A stretch of DNA of 64,000 bases from Nocardioides sp. SYSU D00065 (GCF_017916425.1 NZ_JAFMSX010000001.1:868001-932000); one strand, 5' to 3'; counted from the first letter of the stretch, positions 45,301-53,524 are shown. Notes: generated by a model from the sequence alone, not told the origin. Made by a program: numbers and translations.

Positions 45301-48013
45301 AGGACGGGCCGTTCGTGGCCAGCCCCATGAAGGAGATGCTGCCGGCGTTGCCGTTCGCGAGGTCCACCCGCTGGCCGTTGGGGATCCAGTTGTCCGGCTC
45401 GCCCGGCTCGGTGTCGGGCCAGGTGAAGGTGAGGCCGGTGTCCCCGAAGGGGATCTGCTGACCCGGTGCCGCGCCCTTGCTCGCGAGCGTCTGGCGGGAG
45501 AAGGACCAGTCGCTGAGGTCCATCGAGCCCATCCGGGCCTGGCCGTCCGGCGAGGTGCCGACGTTGTTGCGCGCGTCGATGCCCTCGCCGTACGACGGCG
45601 GGACGTCGTCCGCGCCGGTGCCCCACGTGCCGGGGGTGGCGGCCATGGTGAGGTCGAGCGTGCCGCCGTCACGGGCGAAGTCCTCGCCGACCCAGCTCTT
45701 CGTGGTGGCGACGCCGTCGACCTTCATCGCCGTGGTGTAGCGCTGCCCTGCCGAGACGCCCGGCGCGTTGATCTCGTACACCCGGTCGGAGCCGAGGCTG
45801 CGCAGGGTGACCTTGTCGAACATCGGGGCGGTGACCAGCAGGTTCGAGGTGCCGGGGATGACCGGCGCGACGCCGATGTTCGCGAAGACGTACCAGGCGC
45901 TCAGCGCGCCCTCGTCGTCGTTGCCGGGCAGGCCCGAGGGAGTGGTGTCGTAGAGCTCGGTGACGGCGCGGCGCAGGACGTCGGTGGTCTTGTGCGGCGC
46001 CTGCAGCCAGCTGTAGACCCACGGCGTGCTCAGCGCGGCCTCGTTGGAGAGGTAGTTGCCGGTCTTGTCGTAGGCACCGGCGTCGAGCTCGGCCATCAGC
46101 ACGTCGAGCGCGCGCAGGGAGGCCGACCGGCCGCCGCGTCGCTCGACCAGCTCGGCGATGTTGTGCGGGACCATCCAGCCGTACTGGTAGCCGGTGGACT
46201 GGTTGAACTGCTCGCCGTAGGTACCGGTGCCGCGGTTGGCGAGGTTCTGGTTGCGGTCGAAGCCGGTGCGCTCGCGCGGGCGGATGTGCTGGGTCTGCGG
46301 GTCGAAGACGTTCTGCCAGTTCTGCGCGCGGACCATGAACGCGTCGTGCGCCGCCGTGTCGCCGAGGCGGTCGGCGAGCTGCGCGATGGCGAAGTCGTCG
46401 ACGGCGTACTCGAGGGTGCGCGAGGTGGCGTGGTTGCCCTTGCGGTTCTCGATGAACCCGGCCGCCGCGAACTGGAAGGCCTCCGTGCGCGTGGAGTTCG
46501 TGGCTGGCAGCTCCTGGGTGGCCAGCATCGAGTCGAGGGCAGCCCGCCGGTCGTAGTCGGTCGCACCGAACGCGTCGAGCGTGGAGAGGATGACCTGGTA
46601 GTTGTCGCCGGACATCCGCGCGGCGCCGGGCGACCACTTGCCCGTCTGCTGGGTCAGCGCGACGATCGAGCGGTTGATGTCGACCGCGACGTCGGGGAAG
46701 AGCATGGCGATCAGCTGCGCCTGGCTGCGGTACATGTCCCAGCCCTGGCCGGCGAAGTTGATCCGGCGGAAGAAGTCGTGACCTTCCTCGACCTGGTGCA
46801 CCTGGCCGTCGTAGCCGAGGTAGCGGCCGTCCGCGTCCTGGCCGATGGTCGGCTGCAGCAGCGCGTGGTACAGCGCGGTGTAGAGCTTGGTGCGCTCCGC
46901 GTCCGTGCCACCGGCGACCTCGACGGTGCCCAGGGCCTGCTCCCAGGCGGCCTTCGCGTCGGCGCGGACGTCGTCGAAGGACGAGCCGGCGGTCTCCGCC
47001 TCGGCGTTGGCCGCCGCGGCGTCGACGCTGGTGTAGCTGAACCCGGTCTTCGCGGTGACGACGGCGTCGTCGGCGAAGGTGACCCAGCCGCCGGTGCGGT
47101 GGCGCTGGTCGGAGCCGGTGTCGCCGGCGACGGACGCCTCGGTCGAGCCGGCGGTCATCGTGCCGTTGGTCCACGTGCCGTACGAGGCGAACGCCTGGTC
47201 GTACGTCGTGGAGAAGTAGGCGCGGTAGAAGTTGCCGTTGTCGCACACGTCGGTGCCGTACATCGAGCCGCTGACCGTGCGGGTCTCGGGGTCGATGTCG
47301 AGGTCCACCTCGAAGGTGCGGTTGTTGGCGCCGGAGGCGTCGAGGACCAGCGTCGAGCCGTCGGCGTCGGAGAAGTCGAAGCGGCTGACGGCCGTGCGCC
47401 GCGTCGCGGTGAGCTCGGTGCTCGTGCCGTCGGCAGTCGTCACCTGGTAGTAGCCGGGCTCGGAGACCTCGTCGTCGTGGCTGAAGTCGAGGAAGTAGGA
47501 GCGGTGCTGCCCGTCGACCGCGGGGTTGCGCGGCAGCGTGCCGTCGGCCGCGAGCTCACCGGCGTACGGGATCGTCGGGAACTCGTAGCCGCCGAAGCGG
47601 GTGTGGCATCCCGTGCCGGAGTAGCGCGTCATGCCGAAGCCGCGGATCTGGTTCGCGGTGTACTCGTAGCCGCCCTTCTCGCGGACCAGGTCGTTGGTCT
47701 CGCCGACCTTGTACGTCGTCGGGCTCGGCTGCACCATGCCGAACGGCAGCGCCGCGCCGGGGTAGGTGTTGCCGTAGGCGTCGTTGCTCTTGTTCTGGGT
47801 GGTGTCGAGCTCGGTGCCGATGAACTGGTCGACGGCGTCGAACGGGGCGAGGGTCGAGGCGGCGGCCGTCGCCGCTGCGCTCGCGGACAGGGGCGGCTGG
47901 GCCGTGGCGGTCGAGGCGCTCGACGCGACCAGACCGAGGCCGACGGTCGCTGCCAGCACGAGGCTGCTGCGACGACGTCGACCGACGCCGGAGGGGGCTC
48001 CGGGTCGGGGCAT
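42347..48013 (-). CDS. Secreted GH92 mannosidase-family domain fused to a purple-acid-phosphatase-like domain and Ig-like repeats
   Basis: 1,888 residues; GAAAGGAC before the ATG, then a Tat-like/Sec signal (RRRRSSLVLAATVGLGL ... TATAQ). Residues about 58-790 are a GH92 catalytic region: DQFIGTELDTTQNKSNDAYGNTYPGA, GNDDEGALSAWYVFANIGVAPV with catalytic-base Asp699/Asp700. Where most GH92 enzymes have the general acid Glu (YTEGNxWQYxWFVPHD), this one reads NQSTGYQYGWMVPHN with Gln605. A beta-sandwich follows (about 800-985), then a purple-acid-phosphatase-like N-domain and calcineurin-fold phosphatase with all six metal ligands D1114, D1145, N1178, H1291, H1331, H1333; the PAP Tyr after GD is replaced (GDMVN). 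A Laminin-G-like region, a (PPVD)n linker at about 1665-1692 and two Ig-like domains end the protein. Probably degrades phosphomannan outside the cell. Confidence 0.85.
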   Translation of the reverse strand: MPRPGAPSGVGRRRRSSLVLAATVGLGLVASSASTATAQPPLSASAAATAAASTLAPFDAVDQFIGTELDTTQNKSNDAYGNTYPGAALPFGMVQPSPTTYKVGETNDLVREKGGYEYTANQIRGFGMTRYSGTGCHTRFGGYEFPTIPYAGELAADGTLPRNPAVDGQHRSYFLDFSHDDEVSEPGYYQVTTADGTSTELTATRRTAVSRFDFSDADGSTLVLDASGANNRTFEVDLDIDPETRTVSGSMYGTDVCDNGNFYRAYFSTTYDQAFASYGTWTNGTMTAGSTEASVAGDTGSDQRHRTGGWVTFADDAVVTAKTGFSYTSVDAAAANAEAETAGSSFDDVRADAKAAWEQALGTVEVAGGTDAERTKLYTALYHALLQPTIGQDADGRYLGYDGQVHQVEEGHDFFRRINFAGQGWDMYRSQAQLIAMLFPDVAVDINRSIVALTQQTGKWSPGAARMSGDNYQVILSTLDAFGATDYDRRAALDSMLATQELPATNSTRTEAFQFAAAGFIENRKGNHATSRTLEYAVDDFAIAQLADRLGDTAAHDAFMVRAQNWQNVFDPQTQHIRPRERTGFDRNQNLANRGTGTYGEQFNQSTGYQYGWMVPHNIAELVERRGGRSASLRALDVLMAELDAGAYDKTGNYLSNEAALSTPWVYSWLQAPHKTTDVLRRAVTELYDTTPSGLPGNDDEGALSAWYVFANIGVAPVIPGTSNLLVTAPMFDKVTLRSLGSDRVYEINAPGVSAGQRYTTAMKVDGVATTKSWVGEDFARDGGTLDLTMAATPGTWGTGADDVPPSYGEGIDARNNVGTSPDGQARMGSMDLSDWSFSRQTLASKGAAPGQQIPFGDTGLTFTWPDTEPGEPDNWIPNGQRVDLANGNAGSISFMGLATNGPSSGTAVVEYADGSTQRVPVTLNDWTGSGNGNTELFSVSGRNNANGTTGAGTFKVFATRPAPLDRSKTVDAVVLPQATYSGVMHIFDVATSPQEYVDPNAPTGTPDRVILTSTEAPATSQHVTWRSSSALPIDGKVEYRTVGGTAQTVDAVEQAERTVGGYPSRSHSARLTGLTPATAYEYRVGAGSTWSPWQTFTTAGDEDDALSFLYFGDAQEGIDTVWPKTVADAWKAVPDASLRLYAGDMVNTSTNEKEWDDWFSGVGYHARTTTSLATPGNHEVGPEPFMEHYKDTFEFDGNGPVAADAGPYAATYGEHLASVLKDTVTYSDHQGVRFVVLNANRDDICPMTTVPGLATWSCDVARHVWMSMQATWLDRVLEENPHKWSVVLVHQPQFSTGISDSGAFRDEDNWRRYVGPVIERHDVDLVLQGHDHAYGRGFMNRHRTDTQGVSTGPVYVVANAGQKQYRAAPENDNVWTRNRATAVVRAQDTSTFQHIRVEGDTLTYESVVTYVEAGGAAPKAPGETLDSFTITKYDDGAKWVTEAGVAVPGPEVPAAGVEKPGSEPFDPDTFGAVVWDDDFSTDKLAQYATRAGGEPLPALSVDTADGVLEATATGRAWGNVVPPVEGGERWALVVEPRSFAGNRAAEDSIFVGASADNQNQWMNWYNHSRKETGYDFAASSAGKAVGRANGPLSVDPGDRVAFVVDHGEVSSWIEEDGAWRRYNGGLAAYALDEGTLESWKPTLGLRLDPGTIAIDRVTVLAGDPVDPPVDPPVDPPVDPPVDPPVTTPVDPPVDPAPPTEAAPVSLALSGAGRAHGRATMITGTLRSGSRPVTGDVSVAVDGKAYRTVTATGGTFTVALDRSLAAGRHTVTASYAGGRGLQPATAELGITVAKATARVRLALPKAVAAGTRLSAVVRVVLRGGAPVDGGRVRLTVGGTRVVAKVRDGRARIQLPVLRRPGKVRVTARFLGTDSVRKATANTVVRVRR
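42948..43025. repeat. In-frame tandem repeat encoding the PPVD linker
   Basis: About six 12-bp units (GGGCGGGTCCACC type on the + strand) inside the GH92-phosphatase gene, encoding alternating PPVD. A flexible linker that is prone to length variation. Confidence 0.75.
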
Positions 48014-48193
48014 GGCGGGTCCTTTCGGAGGGAGACATGACGAAGGCGCCCCCGCGAGCAGGCGCCTGGCCTGAAAGGTTTCAGGACGGGGTGGCAGGCA
48101 GCGTTCCTCCGAGCGACCGCTGGGTGAACGCGGCCTTTCGCACGAGTGCCGCGCGCCCTGGACCGGCTACGCTCAGCAGGAGGGGGGATCGCG

Positions 48194-48634
48194 ATGCGGA
48201 CTCGTACGGCGACGGGATGGCTGGTCGCGTCGATCACTGCCATGGGCGCCGGAGCCGGGTGCAGCGGCGACGACCGCGCGCCCGCGGACGACGCGACGAC
48301 GGCGGGCCCCGTGATCGCGGTGCGTGGCTGGGATGCGTACCCCGCAGCGCAGGTGTCTGGCCGCCTCGAGCTGGCCGCGGGCTGCCTCCTCGTCGGGGAC
48401 TCGGTGGCGTTCTGGGCCGACGGAACCACGTGGGACGCGACCGAGCGAGCAGTCGTCTTCGACTCAGGACAGTCGGTCGCCCTCGGCGACCGCTTCTCCG
48501 GCGGCGGTGGGCACTACGGGGAGGCTCACGTCCGAGGCCTTGAGGGCGTGGACGCGGACGCGGTCGTGGACTGCCTGCACCGCACCGGCGCCGTCGACGC
48601 CGTGTTCGCGACTCCACCCGCCGCTTCGGAGTGA
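48194..48634 (+). CDS. Small putative lipoprotein, unknown function
   Basis: 146 residues from the ATG at 48194, preceded by AGGAGGGGGGA. Signal with lipobox GAGC (C about 22). The mature part (VIAVRGWDAYPAAQVSGRLELAAGCLLVGDSVAFWADGTTWD ... FSGGGGHYGEAHVRGL) is short and beta-rich with two Cys. I do not recognise a family. A palindromic repeat begins 3 bp after the stop. Confidence 0.6.
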   Translation: MRTRTATGWLVASITAMGAGAGCSGDDRAPADDATTAGPVIAVRGWDAYPAAQVSGRLELAAGCLLVGDSVAFWADGTTWDATERAVVFDSGQSVALGDRFSGGGGHYGEAHVRGLEGVDADAVVDCLHRTGAVDAVFATPPAASE

Positions 48635-48639
48635 CCCCG

Positions 48640-48685
48640 GACGTCATACGGGCAGGGCCGGCGCCTGCCCCGTCCGTATGACGTC
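48640..48685. repeat. Palindromic repeat, copy c (GACGTCATACGG hairpin)
   Basis: GACGTCATACGG (48640-48651) faces CCGTATGACGTC (48674-48685) across a 22-base loop with the same GGCGCCTGCCCC-type sequence as copies a and b. Confidence 0.85.
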
Positions 48686-48814
48686 GTGGCGCCAGCCACC
48701 CGCGCCGCCCAGCTGGCGGTCAGCGCCGGCCGCGTCCTCCCTGCCGAAGTCCGCTCGCGCAGCTCACCGAGGCTATGGTCCCTTGGAGGTCGACCGCTGG
48801 CGGGAGGGCTTGGC

Positions 48815-49255
48815 ATGGCTGGACGGAGACATTCGTACGCCGTTGCAGCGTCGGTCGTGGCAGCGGCCGTCACCGGCTGCTCCACGTACGAGCCGGCTCC
48901 CGGAGGTCCAGCGCCGGCGTCGGAGCGCCCTGAACTCCCGCAGGACTACCGATTCGTCCTCACCTCCTCGTGCGGCGAGCGCCCGCTCATCGGTCGCTAC
49001 CGCGTGGAGGTGCGCGATGGCGCCGTGCAATCCGCCGAGCCGCTGCAGGGCACCGTCGCGCGGCCGGAGCTCGCCGACGTACCCACCTTGGCCGGCCTGC
49101 TGGACCGGGCCGACCAGGCCGAGGCGGGCGCGGAGGTGACGCTGGCGGTGGACGACAAGGGCCTCCCAAGCAGTCTGAACATCGACCCGTCGTCCGAGGT
49201 GACCGACGACGAGGAGTGCTACGAGGTCACCGACGTGTCGCCGCTGCGGCGATGA
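48815..49255 (+). CDS. DUF6174-like lipoprotein
   Basis: 146 residues from the ATG at 48815 (GGGAGGG upstream). Lipobox VTGC. The mature part has DYRFVLTSSCGERPLIGRYRVEVRDGAV, then a Thr/Ala helix and LAVDDKGLPSSLNIDPSSEVTDDEECYEV, the DUF6174 pattern. Function unknown; probably anchored on the outer face of the membrane. Confidence 0.72.
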   Translation: MAGRRHSYAVAASVVAAAVTGCSTYEPAPGGPAPASERPELPQDYRFVLTSSCGERPLIGRYRVEVRDGAVQSAEPLQGTVARPELADVPTLAGLLDRADQAEAGAEVTLAVDDKGLPSSLNIDPSSEVTDDEECYEVTDVSPLRR

Positions 49256-49426
49256 CCACCACCGGCTCGTACGGACACGTTCGGCCACTCGGCTCGGCCG
49301 CAGCTCGGCAGGGCTGGCGAACCACTTCGAACGAACCTCGACCACGATGTCGAGCCTGCGGGAGTCGTAGGCCACGCAGGTGGATCCGGACGCTCGGGCA
49401 GACGAGCCACGGCGTTCGCTGGCGGT

Positions 49427-49600
49427 CAGAGCCGCACGCCGAGGTGCTTCGCCACCAAGTCTTCGATCTCGGCTACGGAGGCGACTCCCCCGGAGGCCAC
49501 GCCTGCGATGGTGCCGTCCTCGGCTATGAACATGAAGGCTGGAAAGCCCCGCTGCACCCTGCCGAACTGTGGGTGTGCATAGATGTCCCGCCTGGGTCCG
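49427..49600 (-). pseudogene. Remnant of a thioredoxin/redoxin-family gene (C-terminal fragment)
   Basis: Reading the - strand from about 49600 to the TGA at 49427-49429 gives GFPAFMFIAEDGTIAG followed by GGVASVAEIEDLVAKHLGVRL. This is the cis-Pro strand and last helix of a thioredoxin fold (TlpA/ResA-like). Upstream sequence in the same frame becomes Arg-rich and lacks the CxxC active site, and there is no suitable start. It looks like the degraded tail of a lost gene. The rest of 49256-49662 shows no other supportable gene. Confidence 0.5.
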
Positions 49601-49662
49601 CGACCGATGGCGTTCCGATCTCGGCAGGGACGGATGCCCCTCGCCGCGGCGGATCCGGACGG

Positions 49663-49989
49663 TCAGTCGCAGAGCGACTTCCCTCGATCGACCAGCGGTC
49701 GCAGACTCATCCGCGAGTCCGGGCGCAAGGGGTCGTGCGACCAGGCCCTCCTGAACCTGCGCGAGAGGTCCTGAAGCTCTACGTCGGTGTCGATGTAGTC
49801 AGTCCGTCCTGCGATGGTGACTGAGACATCGCCTTCGAGACACGTCAGAAGTGCAGAGTCGACGTTGAGCGGCCACTCGGAGCCGAGCTCGCTCCGCCCG
49901 ATCTCCTCGGATTCGCCGAAGCCTTTGTCGGGGCTGGAGCACGCGCCGAGGAAGGCGATGCTCGCGATCGCGACGAGGAGCCGATGCAC
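49663..49989 (-). CDS. DUF2511-like lipoprotein
   Basis: 108 residues from the GTG at 49989; TACGCT lies seven bases upstream. Signal HRLLVAIASIAFLGAC with lipobox LGAC. The mature part SEWPLNVDSALLTCLEGDVSVTIAG ... WSHDPLRPDSRMSLRPLVDRGKSLC follows the DUF2511/YebY pattern (WPLTVDSGTLTC ... IDRGLALC), including the two Cys expected to pair. Function unknown. Confidence 0.72.
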   Translation of the reverse strand: MHRLLVAIASIAFLGACSSPDKGFGESEEIGRSELGSEWPLNVDSALLTCLEGDVSVTIAGRTDYIDTDVELQDLSRRFRRAWSHDPLRPDSRMSLRPLVDRGKSLCD

Positions 49990-50121
49990 GCAGCGAAGCG
50001 TAGATCCCCTTCGCGCAAGATCGCCGACGCGGAGCACGCTTCTCGGCACGAGCGCGCTCAGCGCCGGGCAGATCTCGGGCGCGAAAGCGCTCGTCGACTC
50101 AGGATGGGGACCGTGGCGTGA

Positions 50122-50775
50122 CTAGACGCCGAACCGCGTCCACTCACCTTCGGAGACCACCTCGACGGTGCCGTCGACCACCTGGATCGCGGTCTGCTCG
50201 TCACTCGCGTAACCGGGCCCGCCGAGCTCGGCTGCCCACCGTTCCGCGTCCAGGGTGTTCTCCGGGAACGCGTTGAGGTGCGGGAAGATCGAGAAGTCGA
50301 CGACTCCCAGAGAGCGGTCGTCCACCGCGGACGGCCACTCCACGAAGCTGGACCCGATCCGTGGAGCGAGGACCATGCTTCCCGCGCTCACCCCGACCCA
50401 CACCATGTCGGTCAGCGACGGCAGCAGGTCAGCCAGGCCGGACTCCCGCATCCAGTGGCTGAGGTACGTCGCGTCGCCGCCATCGACCAGCAGCACGTCG
50501 GCGTCCCGCACCCACGACTGCCACCGCTCCGCGCCGATCGTCGGGAGCGCCGTGAGCTCCAGCACGCCTACCGACGCCCAACCGAGGTCGGTCAGGTTGG
50601 TCCCGTCGCCGGCGACGGAGCGACGTACGGATCCGGGGCCACACATGGGATGGCCCCACTGAGCCGTCGGGACGGAGAGGGCGTGGCATTCCTCGATCGG
50701 TCTGCCGAGCAGCTCCACGAGCGCGCCGCGGATGCTCGGGTTGGTGACGCCGCCCGACGTGAGCAGGAACTTCAT
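50122..50775 (-). CDS. Peptidase S51 (dipeptidase E)-family protein
   Basis: 217 residues from the ATG at 50775, preceded by GGGAGG. Class-I glutaminase-like fold: KFLLTSGGVTNPSI, VLLVDGGDATYLSHWM, nucleophile elbow VGVSAGSMVL (S130), and FPHLN supplying a His. PepE-type enzymes cleave Asp-X dipeptides; here the exact specificity is not determinable. It is monocistronic. Confidence 0.85.
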   Translation of the reverse strand: MKFLLTSGGVTNPSIRGALVELLGRPIEECHALSVPTAQWGHPMCGPGSVRRSVAGDGTNLTDLGWASVGVLELTALPTIGAERWQSWVRDADVLLVDGGDATYLSHWMRESGLADLLPSLTDMVWVGVSAGSMVLAPRIGSSFVEWPSAVDDRSLGVVDFSIFPHLNAFPENTLDAERWAAELGGPGYASDEQTAIQVVDGTVEVVSEGEWTRFGV

Positions 50776-50891
50776 GACGCCTCCCGGCGTGGAGGAGGAA
50801 TGTGTGGCAGAGGGTCGCGGCACTCCAGGCTCACACTAGTCCCGCGGGAATACCACTCGCCGGACCGCCGACAGCTCGACGACGATCAGCG

Positions 50892-51581
50892 TCAGTACCA
50901 GCCGTTGCCCTGCTTGAAGTCCCAGGCGCTGCAGGGGGTCCCGTAGGTGTCGCGGATGTACTCCAGGCCCCAACGGATCTGCGACTCAGCCGACGTCATG
51001 TAGTCGGCGGGCAGCTCGTGCAGCTGCGTCAGCGCCTGCGGGATGCCGTACGCCGACGAGGTGGGGTTGTCGGCGTCGATGCGCCAGTCGGACTCGCTCA
51101 CGTAGAGCGCGTCCAGGCACGAGAACTGGTCGGAGGAGAAGCCGTAGACCGGCAGGAGCGCCCGGGCGATGTCGCGGGGGTCTGCCTCGGAGAGCGTCTG
51201 CGAGCGGGTCACCGCGGCGCCGCCCGACATCGCCAGCGCCGTCGCCTTGGCAGCATCGGTACGTCGTGCCGAGCGGGAGGCCACCGAACGCTGCGAGCGC
51301 TGCTCGAGCCGGTCCGCCGCGGGCTCCGGCGTCGACGAGCCGGCCGCCGGGCGGGGAGAAGCGCTGGACGAGCTGGTCGCCAGGTCGGCCGCGGCCGGGG
51401 TCAGCACGGCCGGGTCGCTGGCGGAGATCCCGCCCGCGACGCTCACCCCGGTCACTGCGGCGGCCACCCCGGTGAGGGCGACGCCGGTGCGCAGGGCGCG
51501 GCGCGGGGCACGTACGGCCTTGTGCTTGCCAGGGGCGCGGTGCTTGGGGACGTACTTGTCGGGCTTGGGCACAGGGTTCAC
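50892..51581 (-). CDS. SLT-domain cell-wall lytic protein (lytic transglycosylase-like)
   Basis: 229 residues from the GTG at 51581. A basic N-terminus and hydrophobic stretch (ALRTGVALTGVAAAVTGVSVAGGISA) form a signal/anchor; a low-complexity Ser/Ala/Arg region follows. Residues about 140-229 are an SLT-like domain: FSSDQFSCLDALYVSESDWRIDADNPTSSAYGIPQAL, with the catalytic-type Glu in SESDW, ending in YIRDTYGTPCSAWDFKQGNGWY. This is the short transglycosylase type common in Nocardioides and Micrococcus; it should cleave peptidoglycan glycan strands. A 400-nt gene-free leader precedes it. Confidence 0.83.
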   Translation of the reverse strand: MNPVPKPDKYVPKHRAPGKHKAVRAPRRALRTGVALTGVAAAVTGVSVAGGISASDPAVLTPAAADLATSSSSASPRPAAGSSTPEPAADRLEQRSQRSVASRSARRTDAAKATALAMSGGAAVTRSQTLSEADPRDIARALLPVYGFSSDQFSCLDALYVSESDWRIDADNPTSSAYGIPQALTQLHELPADYMTSAESQIRWGLEYIRDTYGTPCSAWDFKQGNGWY

Positions 51582-51852
51582 AGAGGGGGTCGACGACAGG
51601 GGGGGGCACGTCGCAGGACGCGGGCGGACCGGCCTCGACGACTCGGGCGACAGTACGGGCGGCGGGGTTGCGGGGGTCGCTCACCAGCCGACGACCGGAG
51701 TCACGAGGAGGTCACCAGCCACCATGCACGAGGCCTTCGGGGCGTGCAAACCGAACGCCCGGATTGATGACGTCTTGTGGATCACGTCGGCAAGGAACGC
51801 GCCACATCGAGCCCACCAGCCCCATACGTCACATCCGTCTGCTGGCAGCGGC

Positions 51853-51928
51853 GATGTAACGCCGTGTTACTGCTTGTACGCCCGGTCGTGTACGGGGGTG
51901 GGTAGGTGCAGTAACACGGCGTTACATC
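51853..51928. repeat. Large nested palindrome (21-bp perfect arms)
   Basis: 51853-51873 and 51908-51928 are exact reverse complements, 34-base loop. Each arm also contains a smaller dyad, GTAAC-N4/5-GTTAC. It lies 51 bp beyond the phoH stop and 270 bp upstream of the SLT-gene start, so it may be a terminator for phoH, an operator of the SLT gene, or both. Nothing else was recognised in 51582-51978. Confidence 0.85.
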
Positions 51929-51978
51929 GGGCGGGGGCGCCGACAGCGGCCGGCGGCCGGAGCCGCCGCGCGCCCGGC

Positions 51979-53304
51979 TCAGAGGGTGACGTCCTCCAGC
52001 ATCTCGGTCACCAGGGCGGCGATCGGGGAGCGCTCCGAACGGGTCAGGGTGACGTGGGCGAACAGGGGGTGGCCCTTGAGCTTCTCCACCACCGCGACGA
52101 TGCCGTCGTGACGCCCGACCCGCAGGTTGTCACGCTGGGCGACGTCGTGGGTCAGCACGACCTTGGAGTTCGCGCCGATGCGCGACAAGACGGTCAGCAG
52201 CACGTTGCGCTCGAGCGACTGCGCCTCGTCGACGATCACGAAGGCGTCGTGCAGCGACCGGCCGCGGATGTGGGTGAGCGGCAGCACCTCGAGCATCCCG
52301 CGGTCCATCACCTCGTCGACCACGTCGCGCGAGACCAGCGCCCCGAGCGTGTCGAACACCGCCTGGGCCCACGGCGACATCTTCTCGTTCTCCGAGCCGG
52401 GCAGGTAGCCCAGCTCCTGCCCGCCGACGGCGAACAGCGGGCGGAAGACCACGACCTTCTTGTGCTGGCGGCGCTCCATCACCGCCTCGAGCCCGGCGCA
52501 CAGCGCCATGGCGGACTTGCCCGTGCCGGCACGGCCGCCGAGCGAGACGATGCCGACCTCGGGGTCGAGCAGCATCTCCAGGGCGACCCGCTGCTCGGCG
52601 GAGCGCCCGTGGATCCCGAAGGCGTCCCGGTCGCCGCGCACGAGGTGGACGCGCTTGTCCGCGCCGACGCGGCCCAGCGCCGTACCCCTCTCCGAGAGCA
52701 GGACCAGCCCGTTGTGGCACGGCAGGTCGCGCGCCTCCGCGAGGTCGATGACCCCGTCCTCGTAGAGCTCGTCGAGGTCGGTGGCCGGGACCTCGAGCTC
52801 GGCCATGCCGGTGTAGCCGGTGTCGGAGCTGCTGATCGCCTCGGCTCGGTACTCCTCGGCGTCGAGGCCCACGGCGGAGGCCTTGATGCGCAGCGGCAGG
52901 TCCTTGGAGACCAGCGTGACGCGATGTCCCTCGTCGGCGAGATTGCGCGCGACGGCGAGGATGCGCGTGTCGTTGTCGCCGAGCCGGAAGCCCGAGGGCA
53001 GCGCGTCGGGGCTGGTGTGGTTGAGCTCGACGCGGATGGTGCCGCCCTCGCTGCCGATGGCGACCGGCTCGTCGAGCCGCCCGTGGACGACCCGCAGCTC
53101 GTCGAGGGAGCGCAGCGCCGACCGCGCGAAGAAGCCGAGCTCCGGGTGGTGCCGCTTGCCCTCGAGCTCGGTGATCACGACGACCGGCAGCACCACCTCG
53201 TGCTCGGCGAAGCGCTTGAGCGCCCCGGGGTCGGCGAGGAGGACGCTGGTGTCGAGGACGTAGGTCCGACGTGCGGTGCTGGGCGATGAGGTGTTGCTGG
53301 CCAC
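51979..53304 (-). CDS. phoH2: PhoH2-type protein (PIN domain + PhoH ATPase)
   Basis: 441 residues from the GTG at 53304. Residues 13-140 form a PIN ribonuclease domain ([35 protein letters not shown] with acidic residues). Residues 235-435 form the PhoH ATPase domain with Walker [23 protein letters not shown] and the DEAQ-type Walker [12 protein letters not shown]. Mycobacterial PhoH2 (Rv1095) is an ATP-dependent RNA helicase/ribonuclease. Part of the conserved backbone. Confidence 0.93.
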   Translation of the reverse strand: MASNTSSPSTARRTYVLDTSVLLADPGALKRFAEHEVVLPVVVITELEGKRHHPELGFFARSALRSLDELRVVHGRLDEPVAIGSEGGTIRVELNHTSPDALPSGFRLGDNDTRILAVARNLADEGHRVTLVSKDLPLRIKASAVGLDAEEYRAEAISSSDTGYTGMAELEVPATDLDELYEDGVIDLAEARDLPCHNGLVLLSERGTALGRVGADKRVHLVRGDRDAFGIHGRSAEQRVALEMLLDPEVGIVSLGGRAGTGKSAMALCAGLEAVMERRQHKKVVVFRPLFAVGGQELGYLPGSENEKMSPWAQAVFDTLGALVSRDVVDEVMDRGMLEVLPLTHIRGRSLHDAFVIVDEAQSLERNVLLTVLSRIGANSKVVLTHDVAQRDNLRVGRHDGIVAVVEKLKGHPLFAHVTLTRSERSPIAALVTEMLEDVTL

Positions 53305-53524
53305 GACTAACCCCTAGCTGCGGGTCGGCGCGCGCACTCCTCGCCCGGCCCGATGTCATTCAACGGACCGGAGAGCTCCCATCTGAGTGCTCAAGGACTG
53401 CCTCCCGGTTCAGCAGGCTTCCCCACCTGCCGATGTGGCGAACGTACGCCCGTCCGCCACACCCGGACCGCCGACACGCCCGAACGTGGGGTGAGCAGCA
53501 GGTGACGCTTCGACCGCGGCCGGC

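Noticed and set aside
42707-48040. A 1,777-codon open frame antisense to the GH92-phosphatase gene
   Set aside because: Its composition (Arg/Gly/Val/Asp runs, no domains) is the mirror of the GH92 gene's codon usage at high GC. The sense frame has signal peptide, domains and ribosome binding site.
49300-49400. A - strand stretch reading AYDSRRLDIVVEVRSKWFA as a possible second gene fragment
   Set aside because: It looks protein-like but is too short and continues antisense into the DUF6174 gene; no family could be recognised.
51582-51760. ydaO-type c-di-AMP riboswitch upstream of the SLT gene
   Set aside because: Wall-hydrolase genes in actinobacteria often have one, but the conserved core elements could not be found on the - strand; only GC-rich sequence was seen.
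53305-53524. A small antitoxin gene upstream of phoH2 (phoAT-like)
   Set aside because: Mycobacterial phoH2 has an upstream partner, but no plausible start, ribosome binding site or coding frame was found in these 220 bp.
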